A stretch of DNA of 64,000 nt. Origin: Calliphora vicina (lineage: Eukaryota > Arthropoda > Insecta > Diptera > Calliphoridae). Position numbers and translations under genes: made by a program. The stretch covers positions 99,168,358 to 99,232,357 of the forward strand of contig NC_088782.1 in the NCBI RefSeq assembly GCF_958450345.1, in the 5' to 3' direction. Within the stretch, counting starts at the first letter, position 1. The number at the start of each line of letters is the position of its first letter. Shown piece by piece: positions 21,842 to 32,582 of this stretch. The notes beneath the pieces were generated by a model. That model saw only the letters and a list, made by a program, of their open reading frames with translations, had not been told where the DNA came from and ran no database searches.

Positions 21842-22150
21842 GCCGCATCTAAGTTACATTTCCATGGCCACTCCGATTTCCAAGCACTTCAAAATATCCG
21901 AAAGTACAACTCATGCTTTCAAATGACGTCCTTCTGGGCAACTTATATCGTAAACAATGTGGTCTTCATGCCCACCTTTAAAGCTCAAGGCCAAATGTAC
22001 CAGAAGCAGAAGCAATCAGTACTGAAGTCAGTCGAGAAATTCTTTCGAGTCTTCAAGCAATGTTACACTAACACAGAAGCCTTCTCCGACTATTCCAAAC
22101 AGCCGTCGCAGTTGTTATGGTTGGCACTGACTTCGGGCGACGAGATATAA
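21842..22150 (+). pseudogene. Helitron Rep/helicase ORF fragment (N-terminal Helitron-like domain)
   Basis: The open frame includes SDFQALQNIRKYNSCFQMTS, then FWATYIVNNVVFMPTFKAQG, then QMYQ. This resembles the conserved start of insect Helitron proteins, where I-R-x-Y-N-x-x-F-x-M-T-S-F-G leads to G-Q-x-Y-H. The glycine after TSF is W here, and the H-R after the last Y is missing. The C-terminal part (from KQKQSVLKSV) is not recognised. Codon composition is clearly richer in G+C than the flanks, as expected of relict coding DNA. It lies about 270 bp before a Helitron 3' end at 22421. Confidence 0.6.
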
Positions 22151-22319
22151 TCAAGAAACATTGTTTATCCCCTGGCCTTAACATGAATTCATAAATATAA
22201 TATCCCATTTGCGTTAAGTATTTTCGATATCTACTACAACTTTGTCATATGACCACCTCATCCGCCGTTATTTGGCTACTGACAAGTGTTTCAGTGTTTG
22301 AAGTCAGGTCGGGGAATCT

Positions 22320-22421
22320 GTGCTATAGTTTTGTCCGACATACTGTATTAAAATCGAGCTCGAGATGAAATATAAAACTGATGTTTTCCAACCACCAGAA
22401 ACACGGACCGGGTTCAGCTAG
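22320..22421 (+). mobile_element. Helitron 3' terminus
   Basis: CATACTGTATTAAAATCGAG, then AAAACTGATGTTTTCCAA, then ACACGGACCGGGTTCAGCTAG followed by T. This is the same terminal sequence as the Helitron ending at 18807, including the GGACCGGGTTCAGCTAG block. Together with the upstream Rep-like fragment it outlines a deleted Helitron of up to about 1 kb whose 5' end is unknown. Confidence 0.65.
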
Positions 22422-22429
22422 TATTTAAA

Positions 22430-22698
22430 TAGAATTGCAAAAAAGTTTTGAAATATATTTACAATATCAATGGTTCTACTTGACCAATTTTGTCCATTTG
22501 AAGTACCAACTATTTCTGATAGACGAAGAATATTTGAGGAAAATTTCATCCTCTAAGTCCTTCGCTATAGGCCATATCATGCCTTCAGCAGACATACAGA
22601 CAGACGGATGGAACGTCTTTGGATTTTATAAGGACCCAGAATCGATATGTTACAAAATCAAAATATCCCCCCATCTTTTTGGTGGTGGGTATAAAAAG
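22430..22698 (+). mobile_element. DINE-like element, 3' remnant
   Basis: It contains a short GTCY tract as AGACATACAGACAGACGGAT at 22590-22609, then GGATTTTATAAGGACCCAGA in place of the usual core, and an end CCATCTTTTTGGTGGTGGGTATAAAA. This is the DINE 3' arrangement in strongly diverged form. Confidence 0.6.
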
Positions 22699-22759
22699 AT
22701 TTTTACATGTCACATATTTAATCTGAATCAATCATAATCTGCAGTTCGTAGAATACTAC

Positions 22760-22980
22760 TTGTGATGCGTTATTTTGTATGCAGTGGAAGCATGGACAAT
22801 ACAAGTATCTGATATGAACAGGATAGAATCTTTTCAGATGTGGACTATTAAAAATCTCCTGGGTAGATCGCGTTACAGACTCTGAAGTTTAACAAAGAAT
22901 TGGCCATAACACAGAACTAATATCTACCATCTAAAAAAGGAAAATAACATATCTGGGAAATAGTTGGTCAATTCACAAGG
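22760..22980 (+). pseudogene. Non-LTR reverse transcriptase C-terminal fragment (RTE-like)
   Basis: The frame starts VILYAVEAWTIQVSDMNRIE, then SFQMWTIKNLLGRSRYR. After a frameshift it continues as SEV, stop, QRIGHNTELISTI, stop, KRKITYLGN. This is the segment after the RT core in RTE-type and related endonuclease/RT proteins, where Y-G-x-E-x-W-T-L precedes R-L-E-x-F-E-M-W and later K-x-R-x-L-x-Y-x-G-H. Catalytic motifs are not present. Confidence 0.7.
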
Positions 22981-23799
22981 TCTCTTATAATGTCATATTG
23001 TCATAATGTCCTATTATTTCACAATGGTTTTTATTGCTTTTCAAGCTAAAATGTCCTATACCTATGATACTACTCTATATGCTATGTTTATTGCGTTATC
23101 GTAACCAACTAGCTGAGATCTGCGCCGAATGCCTAAAAGTTGGTTTAGACGAGCCGAAGAGTCGTGATATATTAGGAGATTATGTCAATATGACTGATAA
23201 GAGACCTTGTGAATTGACCAATTATATGTAAAGAAAAATACGAGCAACTTGGGCAGAAAACAAGTTTCATGGCATCGAACATCTACTATCAGCAGCCAAA
23301 GTCAGGGAAAACTACAAGGAAATCTTTAGCGATATACTTATAACTATTGAATCTGCAAAACCGCTAACATTCGAAATCGAGTTGGCCATCTAAGAAGAGG
23401 AAGTATGTATATATGTATGTGCATAAAAACAAAATAATTCAAAACGATGAAAGAGACATTAAGTCTTCATTATTTCTGAAATAATGGCATAAAATGCGAA
23501 AAGAAATCTATGGTTATTGTACTATAAGTACATCAAGGGATGGAAGTTACCTCTGATACCATTACATTAATTATGAAAACACACTTTTCACGCTACATGG
23601 AGGTAAAACACATAATCAAGGACCATATCGACACATCACCAACGATCTCAGGCAATGCAATTGGAACAGTAGCGGAAATAGTTAACAGGGAGAGAGTGGG
23701 CTGGACTGCAACTACATTTTATTTATAAGTAACCGGGTCCATCTATGGAGCAGGATTGATACGTGCCTCATTGGCGACGCTCTATATGCCTACCTTAAG
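22981..23799. other. Unassigned; short open frames of unknown nature
   Basis: Frames of 65 codons (23034-23231) and 62 codons (23540-23728) have no recognised domain. The first contains ICAECLKVGLDEPKSRDILG, the second DTSPTISGNAIGTVAEIVNR. The region is less AT-rich than its surroundings, so it is probably decayed transposon coding sequence rather than intergenic spacer. I would not name a family. Confidence 0.35.
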
Positions 23800-23935
23800 G
23801 GTACATTTGAAAATGAGGGGCATTTTCCTAGATAGCAAATTATATTGGAAAAGGACCACACACTAATGGCTTTGAATAGGCATGTCAACTCCATGTTAGT
23901 GAGGACTGTAGGAGAGCTCTGCTTGGCCTAATGTG
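23800..23935 (+). pseudogene. Possible non-LTR reverse transcriptase scrap
   Basis: The frame reads RGIFLDSKLYWKRTTH then a stop. It resembles the motif Y-L-G-x-x-L-D-x-K-L-x-W found C-terminal to the RT core of Jockey/R1-type retrotransposons. Only about 15 residues match, so the call is weak. Confidence 0.3.
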
Positions 23936-25660
23936 CATGTGTACGTCGTTCGGTTATTTTGGGTACGGGGCACGGTGAAGTACAGCAAAATGAGCAAGGT
24001 TTTGAACACTTACAATGCTTTTAAATCATCAATATCTTTCCTTTGTACTTTAACTGGATTTGCTATTAATTTTTATAAATCTCCTGGGAAATCAGATGTC
24101 TCCGAGTGGATATGTAGTACTCATTACCAAGTCAAGTTTTAACATAACATCATCAGTTTTAGTTTTTAAAAATTTAAATTATTCTGTAAAAATATAGAGA
24201 ATGTTTTAACATTTGTAGTTAAGTTTATATTATTTAAATAATTTTAAACATACATATGTATGCAAAAGGATTCCCAATGTTTCCAAAAAAAAATTACTCT
24301 GAAAATCCAGGTAAGGAAAAAATGTTGTAATGTAAAAGAACACTTATTATAATTTAACTTAGAGTGAGTGTTAAAAAGAAAATAAAGCGAAAATAAAGAG
24401 AATAGAAAAATTTTAAAAAACTAAAAGGGGAATGTATACCTATTCAAAATACTTAAAAGCTACATGAAAATCACGAAAGTAGTTTTACCAGCATTGTATT
24501 GACTACAACATTATTAAGCTATTAATGAATAGAATATAGTCTAAGTGTTTTCAGAATTGGTATCATTGAATATTGAAATATAATTTCAATTCGGATACCT
24601 TCATTTTAAACTCGACAGAAGTAGAAAAGGAAAATGTATTCAATTTAATTTTTTATTAAGGTCAGGCAGAGCATCCACTTAATCCCAAAGTGCAAAATAT
24701 TTCCATGGTATAGAATTTCAAAAAACCAAAAGAAACTAAATGGAAAAAAAACTAACATATATTCTACCTAAAAGGATGAAACTAATACACAGACAAAACA
24801 AAAGGGACCTTAAGGGGATTTACGTTGGCGGATAAATAACATTCAAGTTTTCGTGCGAATATGAGCTTGAATAATTTTTAAATAATAATTTGTATTCACT
24901 ATTAAGTTGCGTTGGATTTAAGTTCAACACACATTTCTTTACACTAAAATAACGAAGTGTGTCAGCAAAATGAATTTATTATTTGCTGAAAGGAATTTCT
25001 GTCTTCAGTACATTGAAATCTTCACATAAGTAAATAATGTGTTCGGGATATGGTTTGAAAATACATATTTGAAGTTATTGGAAAATGTATGTAAATTTAT
25101 GCAGAACATTTGTTTCGCAACAAAAAATAGCAGTTTTTTTTTGTATTGACATTTACAAGTTTATCGGTTCTTCTTACATGTATTTTACACTGTGTATGTA
25201 TATTCAATTCATAAGTTAGTTTAGGTGATTGTAAGTCTCGAAATTTGTATAATATCTATCTTTTCGAATCGCACATTTTGTTGTAAATTGGCATCGATTT
25301 ATTTGTGCATATTTTTGCATATTTTATTGATAATGCATATTTTGTTATATTTTACCTCGCAATGTATATTTATATGCATATTATCCAAGTATTATTTAAG
25401 AGTATAATTTTTTGTCGTCAACGGGCAACATATTATCTGACCAAAAAGTTGTATGTCGAATTTGTTATAGAAATAGCATTAAATGTTATCGACTAACTTC
25501 TTTCAGCAACTAGAAACTAGCATTCTTTATTTCTCTATAAGCAATTGATAATTATTATTTCAAAACCTTTTGCTTCAAACGAGTTTAGAGTATTAAAAAT
25601 TCATTAAATGTATCGAAAACATTCATATTTGTTTTCATTGCAATTTTGATTTATAAGAGA
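23936..25660. other. AT-rich DNA without recognised features
   Basis: About 1.7 kb with no coding frame of note, no paired repeat ends and no RNA gene recognised. Frames at 25225-25496 are hydrophobic because of T-rich sequence and are not supported as genes. Confidence 0.4.
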
Positions 25661-26015
25661 CTAGTGTACCCGACAGACGGTCGAAATGTCAACTGCAATT
25701 TTATCGTTGGCAATGTCTAGCAATTGTTTGGAAAATACTTCTCCAGATTGATCGTTCTGCAGCTCGACACACATGTTCACAGTCAATTTGAGTTTCTTGA
25801 CGTATTTCCACAAAACGGAGTACTTCAAACAGGCATTAAGTTCTTCTGCTGGCGTTAACCGTGGAATTACTGACAATGTTTGCGGAATATCACCTGGGAA
25901 CAGAATCATCACACCACCAAACCGTCTTGATTGTTTCGTATATCTTGCAACGTTTTGTCTAATGCCTCCAACTAACTTGTCTAATGGCCATTATTGAGGA
26001 ACCATTCCCATGAAT
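25661..26015 (-). pseudogene. Helitron Pif1-like helicase fragment ending at a Helitron terminus
   Basis: The minus-strand frame carries LEALDKTLQDIRNNQD, then after a frameshift FGGVMILFPGDIPQTLSVIP and RLTPAEELNACLKYS, LWKYVKKLKLTVNM, and FSKQLLDIANDK. This is the Pif1-family helicase part of insect Helitron proteins, where G-D-F-R-Q-T-L-P-V-I-P-R is the hallmark; F and R are changed here. The fragment stops at CTAG (25661-25664) followed by T on the minus strand, preceded by CCGTCTGTCGGGTACA, which fits a Helitron 3' end. The rest of the helicase and the Rep domain are missing. Confidence 0.78.
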
Positions 26016-28139
26016 GCAACATTCTTATTAAAATGAACTTTAATATATAAACTTTGTGCATTTGAACTTTAACTTGTAAAGCTTACACTCTCATTTTATG
26101 TTATGATCATTTTCTATTATTTTCAACCCTTATTGTTATGACAAATGAATATTAAAATTAGTCGTCTTTTATGTTACAAACAATCAAGTTGATTACTTGC
26201 ACACAAAACAAACAAACAAAAAATATACAGTCCACTTACAAACACTTAAACTTAAAATAAATATAGAAATAAAGCTTGTATATAATTGAATACTAAAATA
26301 ATTAAAAAGTTGTTTTAATGGTTTCGGTTATTCACCAGCCATTTTTCGCACTAACTCCACTCACAGACATGTCAATGCATTTGGTTACATTTTCAGATTT
26401 AGTTGATAAGTTGGAGGCGTTCTGCGATTTTAAATATATCGAAAACATGGGCGTAAAATTGGGCATGGTAAATTTTTCTTTCAATAAAAACTTAAATTGG
26501 ATTCTTGCAGACCTTAACAAAAAAAATAACGAATTCGGTGCAGCCGCTTTAAGATTAAAGATAAATAGAAAAAAGTTGGAACCGTTTTCCTATTGTAGAT
26601 AAATCGAAAAAAGTGGGCGTGGTTAATTTTTCTTTCCGTAAAAACCTAAGTTGGACTATGACGAATATTTTACAAAAAACTGTGTAAATAAGTTCAGCAG
26701 TTCTCAACTGCTCAAGTTTGGAATTGAAAATATTTGGCTCAATGTCTCCCATTATATTATTTTAAAAACTTGATACCTATATTGACCTTTAAATATTAAT
26801 GAAATTGAATACAGAAAAAAGGCAGCAGAAATTGGATTTAAAATTTAGTCTACAGAATGTTGGTAAAAATTTGAAAATGAAGCAAATAATATTTAAGGCG
26901 AATTGAAATAATATATCGTTAAATCTACAATAACTAGTAGTAAGTATCACATAAAGATAATGATACAAACGCTTAAATGTGTAGGATTAAGACAAAATTT
27001 CGCTTATATGTAACAAAATTCAAGAGTGAGGTAATAACTTAAAAGAAAATGTAATATTCGATGAATAAGTAAAATTTTAGCGTCATTGCAATTTTGTACA
27101 ACAAGTTCTAATGATTACTTAGGATGACCCCAAATTCAAATTGGGGATGCCAAATGAAGATAGTTTGAACTTCGCACTTACAGAATTTATGACAGGAATA
27201 AAATCAATAAATTTTAGAAGTTCAAAAATGTATGTATGTACATAATTTTCAAACTTTTCTTAAAAACTTTTTGAGGTAATTTCGATATCAATAAAGTGAC
27301 ACAAACTTCAAATATGAATTAATAAAGCCCAGACCCTGTTGATAACAAAGCGCGTATAGAATATTTGAACAAAAATCAAAAATCGCTTAAGTAATTTAGT
27401 AAAAGTTCTAAAAATTTTCAAAAGATAACATTCAAACAAACACAGCATCTTTTAAGATGCTCAATATAACTTTTTAAATATTTAAATGTTTAAAGCTAAA
27501 AACTGTTTCATTTTCAGTCCCCTTTTATTGCAGTAAAATTATTTTCTTAATTTATCATCATTATTATAACACTAACCCATATTTTTAACCCATTTCATTA
27601 GATACGCTTTATTTACTCTCTTATATCCTCATACTCATTTACATATGTATCCACCTACATTCATTTCCTTTTCCTTTATTTTATTTTATTATCCATACTC
27701 AGTTCTTGTTTTTGTTTGTAAATAAATGCTCGTAGTAATTTCTTTCTCCATTTTTTTGCACATTAAATATAAGATAAAAATGTAAGGATTGTTTTCATCC
27801 CAACAACCATTATGGAAAAATTTAAACCCTTTTTTTGCAGTTAAGTATGTGTAGTTCATGTTTTCTCGTATCCTTGTATATTTATTTATATTCTATATTA
27901 AATATATATATATGGATATATATAAAAGAATAACGTTACTGAGTGATCAACATTACCAAGCCCAAACTTCAAGAAGTAGTACCCAACAGGTGTTTGGTAA
28001 TTTTTGACAGCCTATGTACATTTTGATCCAATAAACATATAAATTTAACATTGCACAAAAAGAAGAAAATAAATCTATAACTTCTAAATGTTAAATATTT
28101 AAAACGATACTATTTCTTCGTTTGTGTTCCTATTTAGCT
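26016..28139. other. AT-rich DNA, no gene recognised
   Basis: About 2.1 kb of mostly non-coding sequence. At 26400-26660 two related blocks are repeated in tandem: ATATCGAAAACATGGGCGTA / AAATCGAAAAAAGTGGGCGT, each followed by GGTTAATTTTTCTTTC-like sequence. The 94-codon frame at 26318-26602 spans one of them and has no recognised domain. Confidence 0.4.
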
Positions 28140-28270
28140 ATGAATTACGAGTTATTCGCATTTGAAAATAAAATTTTCAACATTTCAACACCCTACTCCA
28201 GTTTTTTGATAATAGCGGCTCCAAATATTTCCTGATTCCTGATTTTTCCTTTATTAGACTAACAACAAAT
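28140..28270 (-). repeat. Repeat module shared with 3520-3660
   Basis: On the minus strand this reads ATCAGGAAATATTTGGAGCC, then ACTGGAGTAGGGTGTTGAAA, then TTTTCAAATGCGAATAAC. The plus strand at 3520-3660 has the same blocks in the same order with many substitutions. An unnamed dispersed repeat. Confidence 0.6.
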
Positions 28271-29076
28271 GTATATGTCATATACAAAAATAATTGTTTC
28301 AAAATCAAGAATGACTCCAAAGTTATTTGCATTTGAATTTAAAAAAGCTAAAAATGCGATTTTTCGCTAGTTTTTTTTTGGAAAAATTGTACTTCTTTTC
28401 TTTTTTTTCTAAAAATATTCTAAGCATATGTATAAGGAATTTATACATTTTAAAAAGACAACTTTATACCAAATATTCTAAATGAAAAAAACTTTGAAAA
28501 TTTTTGATACCGAGGGGACCAGGTCCATCCAAAAAACGCCTATTTTCAATACTCAAAATGCGGGATTTTTGATAACAAATTTCCAAATCTGTTTTAATTG
28601 TTGCATTTTTAATAGTAAAGTCTATATAACTGTAAAATTTCATTAAAAAATATCCATAAATAAAAATTTAATTTCAATTTGAAAAATTTTTATTATCTCA
28701 AAAAAATATATAAGAAGCATTTTTTGTAATTTTTTTCAAAAAAGTATTCGATTAATTTTTTAATTGTCAAAAGTTATATATTAACTTTTAAAAAGAAGAC
28801 AAAATCCCCTGTCCATTGCTATACAGTCAGAGACTAAAGTTTAAATAAACCTCAAATATTGATTGTTTAAAGAAAAGTAAACGTTTAAGGAAAACTTAAA
28901 GTATAGTTTTATTTAGTTTCATAAATAACAAAAAATAGACTTCATTACAAACATATCGGTAATTCTTAAAAATACGATAAAATTCACTCGATATTCAAAA
29001 ATTCGAATTTCAAAAAATATTTAATTTTAATTTGAAATTTGAATTGAAAGGGAGCAGCGATTAAACGATGTCCCTT
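28271..29076. other. AT-rich DNA, nothing recognised
   Basis: No gene or paired termini seen. It ends where the DINE-B copy at 29077 begins. Confidence 0.35.
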
Positions 29077-29427
29077 CGTTCGTGAATCTGGCTACGAAAT
29101 TCATGCCACCAAATTTTGTTACGATCGGTCTATAATTAATCATAGCTCCCATATAGACCCGCTTCCGAAAATCACTTCAACCTTCATAAATCCCTTAGTA
29201 TACACACAAAATTCAACATAAATAACTTCAATATAGACATTAATTACACGACCTAATTTCACGGTGATCGGTCCATAATTGGTCATAGATCCCATATAAG
29301 GCCCATTTCGAAAATCACTCAAAAATATAAATTATTGAAATTTTAAAAGAAAAATGATTTTGCTCTTTTACTTAGTGTAGAGTATTATATGGTCGGGCTT
29401 GACCGACCATAATTTCTTACTTGTTTT
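29077..29427 (-). mobile_element. DINE-like element, subfamily B, 5' part
   Basis: On the minus strand it starts AAACAAGTAAGAAATTATGG, has the hairpin TGGTCGG...CCGACCA, ATACTCTACAC, and two TATGGGA(T/G)CTATGACCAAT-type modules before breaking off near ACATCGTTTAATCG. The GTCY tract is reduced to a few units. A separate partial copy follows at 29590. Confidence 0.7.
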
Positions 29428-29589
29428 TCATTAAATTTTATTTAAAAAAATTAAAAGCATACATTTTATTGGATCATTTGAAATTTATTAACATCTCGAC
29501 TACTGACATAGCTTCGAAATAATTATTTAAATTTGAGCTTAATTCACCAAAACTTTAATTCGGAATTAAAAAATAATTTTTTCATATAT

Positions 29590-29790
29590 ATATGAAAATC
29601 ACGTCACCTAATTATATGAAGATCGGTCCATAATTAATCATAGCTCCCATGTAAGGTCCGCTGCCGATAATCACTTTAACAAGTATAAATCTCTTAAAAA
29701 TGTTGGTATATACTTAAAATTCAACACAAATAACTTTCACATAGACATAAATATCGTGACCTAATTTTATGGCGATCGGTTCAAATCATT
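29590..29790 (-). mobile_element. DINE-B module fragment
   Basis: Minus-strand copies of two internal modules: ACCGATCGCCATAAAATTAG and TTACATGGGAGCTATGATTA. There is no start hairpin and no GTATAAAA end. Probably a broken piece of the same insertion as 29077-29427, separated by unrelated AT-rich DNA. Confidence 0.55.
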
Positions 29791-30312
29791 TACGAAAGTA
29801 AATTTTTCAAACTTGTTTTATTTTAAATTTCAGCTCAGTTTTTAAAAATGTGAAACCCAAGGTGGCGTATAATTTTGCTAAATAAGCGTGAACATCTTTA
29901 TTTACAACTTTGGTGACCCCCACTGAGTTTTTCCGGCAAACATTTTCATAGAATATTTTAATCCTTATATGTTCATTTTGAATGGACTTTTTTTTGAATT
30001 TCTAGGGTGAAATTGACCCCTAAAGAGAAGGTTTAAGATCTTGCACAAAAAGTATACCCATAAAATTCTACAATATAACTCTGACAATAAGAATTCACTC
30101 AGATATTAATTTACAACTTGTTTTTCAGTTAGTATAATGCTCCCTTCGATCAAGAAACTAAAACTTTAACCCACTGTAAAAAAAAAAATTAAGACCAGCT
30201 GGACTATAAGTTTATTCTACCAAAGTGAACTACTTAACATGTCCTTTAAGGGTCGCTATGTTCCAAAAATGCTGTTGGACAGTGTAGTTAAGCTAGAAAT
30301 ATTAAATTATGC
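29791..30312. other. Spacer, nothing recognised
   Basis: Non-coding. No transposon ends, coding motifs or RNA genes recognised. Confidence 0.35.
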
Positions 30313-30566
30313 ACACAGAGAAAACAGATACGTGATAGCAACCGAATTTGTTGACAATCGAATGATTTTAACTTAGTGACCGAATTTTACAGTTGTGGCT
30401 ACAGAATTTTGGAAAGGGTAACAAAAGTTTGGTTGCCTCAACTGAAATTCTTCTTTATCAGCTGACTTTCTGTTGATAGAACCGAAAAATTCTATGTGTG
30501 CAACCGAATCATTCGATTGGCAACAAATTCGGTTGCTTTCACGAATCTGTTTTCGATATCTCTCAC
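30313..30566. mobile_element. Small inverted-repeat MITE
   Basis: The left arm AGCAACCGAATTTGTTGACA, then ATCGAATGATT, pairs with the right arm complement AGCAACCGAATTTGTTGCCA, then ATCGAATGATT. The outer part GAAAACAGATACGTGA pairs with GAAAACAGATTCGTGA. Arms are about 45-50 bp. No target duplication is evident, so the superfamily is open. Confidence 0.65.
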
Positions 30567-30649
30567 AATGAATCTACAAACATTAATTTTGAATTTTTTA
30601 TCCACTTTCCTTCATCGATTGGGTTGGCGAAGCGAACCGGGTCAGCTAG
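30567..30649 (+). mobile_element. Helitron-type 3' end
   Basis: It ends CGAAGCGAACCGGGTCAGCTAG followed by T, closely resembling the Helitron ends at 18807 and 22421. The 5' part of this copy was not found. Confidence 0.5.
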
Positions 30650-31386
30650 TATTTACATAAATAGTTAAACATGTGTTGGTATACTTTGGCGTATGTGTTT
30701 GTAAGCAAACTGTTAATGTGTTTTACAAAATAACAACTAAACATTGTTAAAATTCTTTGTCATTTTAATACGAATGTACATATGTTTCAATGTATGTACA
30801 TTTTTTGCATAAGAACATTTTTGTTGTACTATTTAAGTACAGCTGCGTACAGTAAATTAGCGCCGCTTAAAAATACTTTTTTTATTTCATAAATTTTAAT
30901 AAAAGAATTTTAAATGAATTACAATAGGATTCTTTAATTAAAAATACATATAATTAATGTTACAAAATGGATCTACGGCCCATTGTAGCACTTGTAGTGC
31001 AGAAACTTAATGAAATAATTTTAAAATACAAATAATTCAGTGCTAATTTTTTCACAGTAGTGTGTTTATAATCGCATATGATTGTTATAAAGGGTTAATA
31101 TTTCTATATCTGTAAATAAGGATAAGGACACCATATGTTGTTAAAATAAAATGGCATATTTAGCAAACAATGAGTGTGATGCTTTCCTTTTTGTTGAAAA
31201 GGAAATGAATCAAAATAGATTTCCGCTTTAGTATATGAAGGAAAAAAAATACTAAAATATTTACATATCTTCAAACAACAGAACCCCATGTTTTATTTTT
31301 CTCATTTGTCACTTCAAAAATATTATAAAAATGCACAAATGGGATTGAATGCTTGCCATTAATTCACGCAAACATGTGGTATACAT
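30650..31386. other. AT-rich spacer
   Basis: No coding or repeat signal recognised. A 61-codon frame at 31104-31289 (minus) has no identifiable domain. Confidence 0.35.
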
Positions 31387-31625
31387 AGTGTGGCATAAAT
31401 TAAACAAGTGCTTAAATTGTATTAACTTATTTCAATTCATGTCAGATATTAAATTTGGAATGATTTAATAATTTGATTTTATAACTTTTGAGAAAGTTTG
31501 ATTAGTTAATTAGTTTTACAATGACATGTGTGTATTATAAGTTTGATGTTAATTAGAAACAAAACTTTGCTAAGAATTTTTTATGAAAAATGTGTACTCC
31601 CATTCCGGCAGATCATATTTTCATC
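31387..31625 (+). repeat. Direct duplication, copy 1 (about 240 bp)
   Basis: It shares GCTTAAATTGTATTA, TTATTTCAATTCATGTCA, TTTAATAATTTGATTTTAT, GTTAATTAGAAACAAAACTT and TTTTTATGAAAAATGTGT, in that order, with 31947-32193. Non-coding and of unknown origin. Confidence 0.8.
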
Positions 31626-31946
31626 CGTGTATGGTACTGATACGCCCATCCATGAATTTGCCTTTCTAGGACCCTACATCTGATCTAGAGCCGCTAATAT
31701 TATCCGCAATAATCTTTTAAATTATTTTTTTAGTTTTGTGTATGCAAAAATATTCATCAGCTTTTGCCCTGAATAAAATGTCGCTCAAAATCTGTGATTA
31801 TATACGAAAATTTGCAGAAGAAGGTGTTGGAATTTTAACAAAATAATTACACAATTCCGATCAGTGATACAGAAACCTTCTAAAAAGTTACGATATCATA
31901 AAATTAGAATACAACATTTTTAAAAATTCAAACGAAACCTAACTTA

Positions 31947-32193
31947 GTATGACATAAATTTAAAAAGGGCTTAAATTGTATTATCTTATTTCAATTCATG
32001 TCACATATTTAACTAGGAATTGTTTAATAATTTGATTTTATTGCTTTTGATTAATATACATACATATTTTGATTAGCTAATTAGTTTGCCATATATACAG
32101 ACACACGTCATTGAAGTTAATTAGAAACAAAACTTTGCAAAGATTTTTTTTATGAAAAATGTGTCACATTCTGGCATTTCATATTTTCAGTAT
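31947..32193 (+). repeat. Direct duplication, copy 2 (about 245 bp)
   Basis: Same orientation as copy 1, offset about 560 bp, with indels (an extra ATATACATACATA-type insertion in the middle). The DNA between the copies (31626-31946) is not duplicated. An old segmental duplication or two insertions of one repeat. Confidence 0.8.
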
Positions 32194-32582
32194 AAATAAG
32201 GATAAGCAAAAGATTGGTGGATGAGTAATAAATTTGTATATGTATGTGATTATATACAGGTAGGCCTCCGTTTACGCGGTTCTAATTTAGAACGAACTGC
32301 TTTGTGGGGCTAATAGATTTTTATTTCGAGTAAAACAATACATCAGTCACATAACAAATAAGAAATTGGGACCTAAAAATCGCGTTAAATCGAAAACACC
32401 TTAAATGCAGAATTAAGAAAAAAAATTTCAATTAAAACAAGTAAGAGTACTATATTCGGCCGTGCCGAATCTTAAATACCCTCCACCCAAATATGATGGT
32501 ATAACAACTGAAATAATATAACAATTGTTAGTAAGACTAATTTTTCCTTTTTAACCTCAAGTGAATAAACAGAGTATAAAAA

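Noticed and set aside
26318..26602. 94-codon frame as a small host gene
   Set aside because: It spans a non-coding repeat with the GTGGGCGT(G/A) motif; the second copy of the block next to it is not open. No recognised domain.
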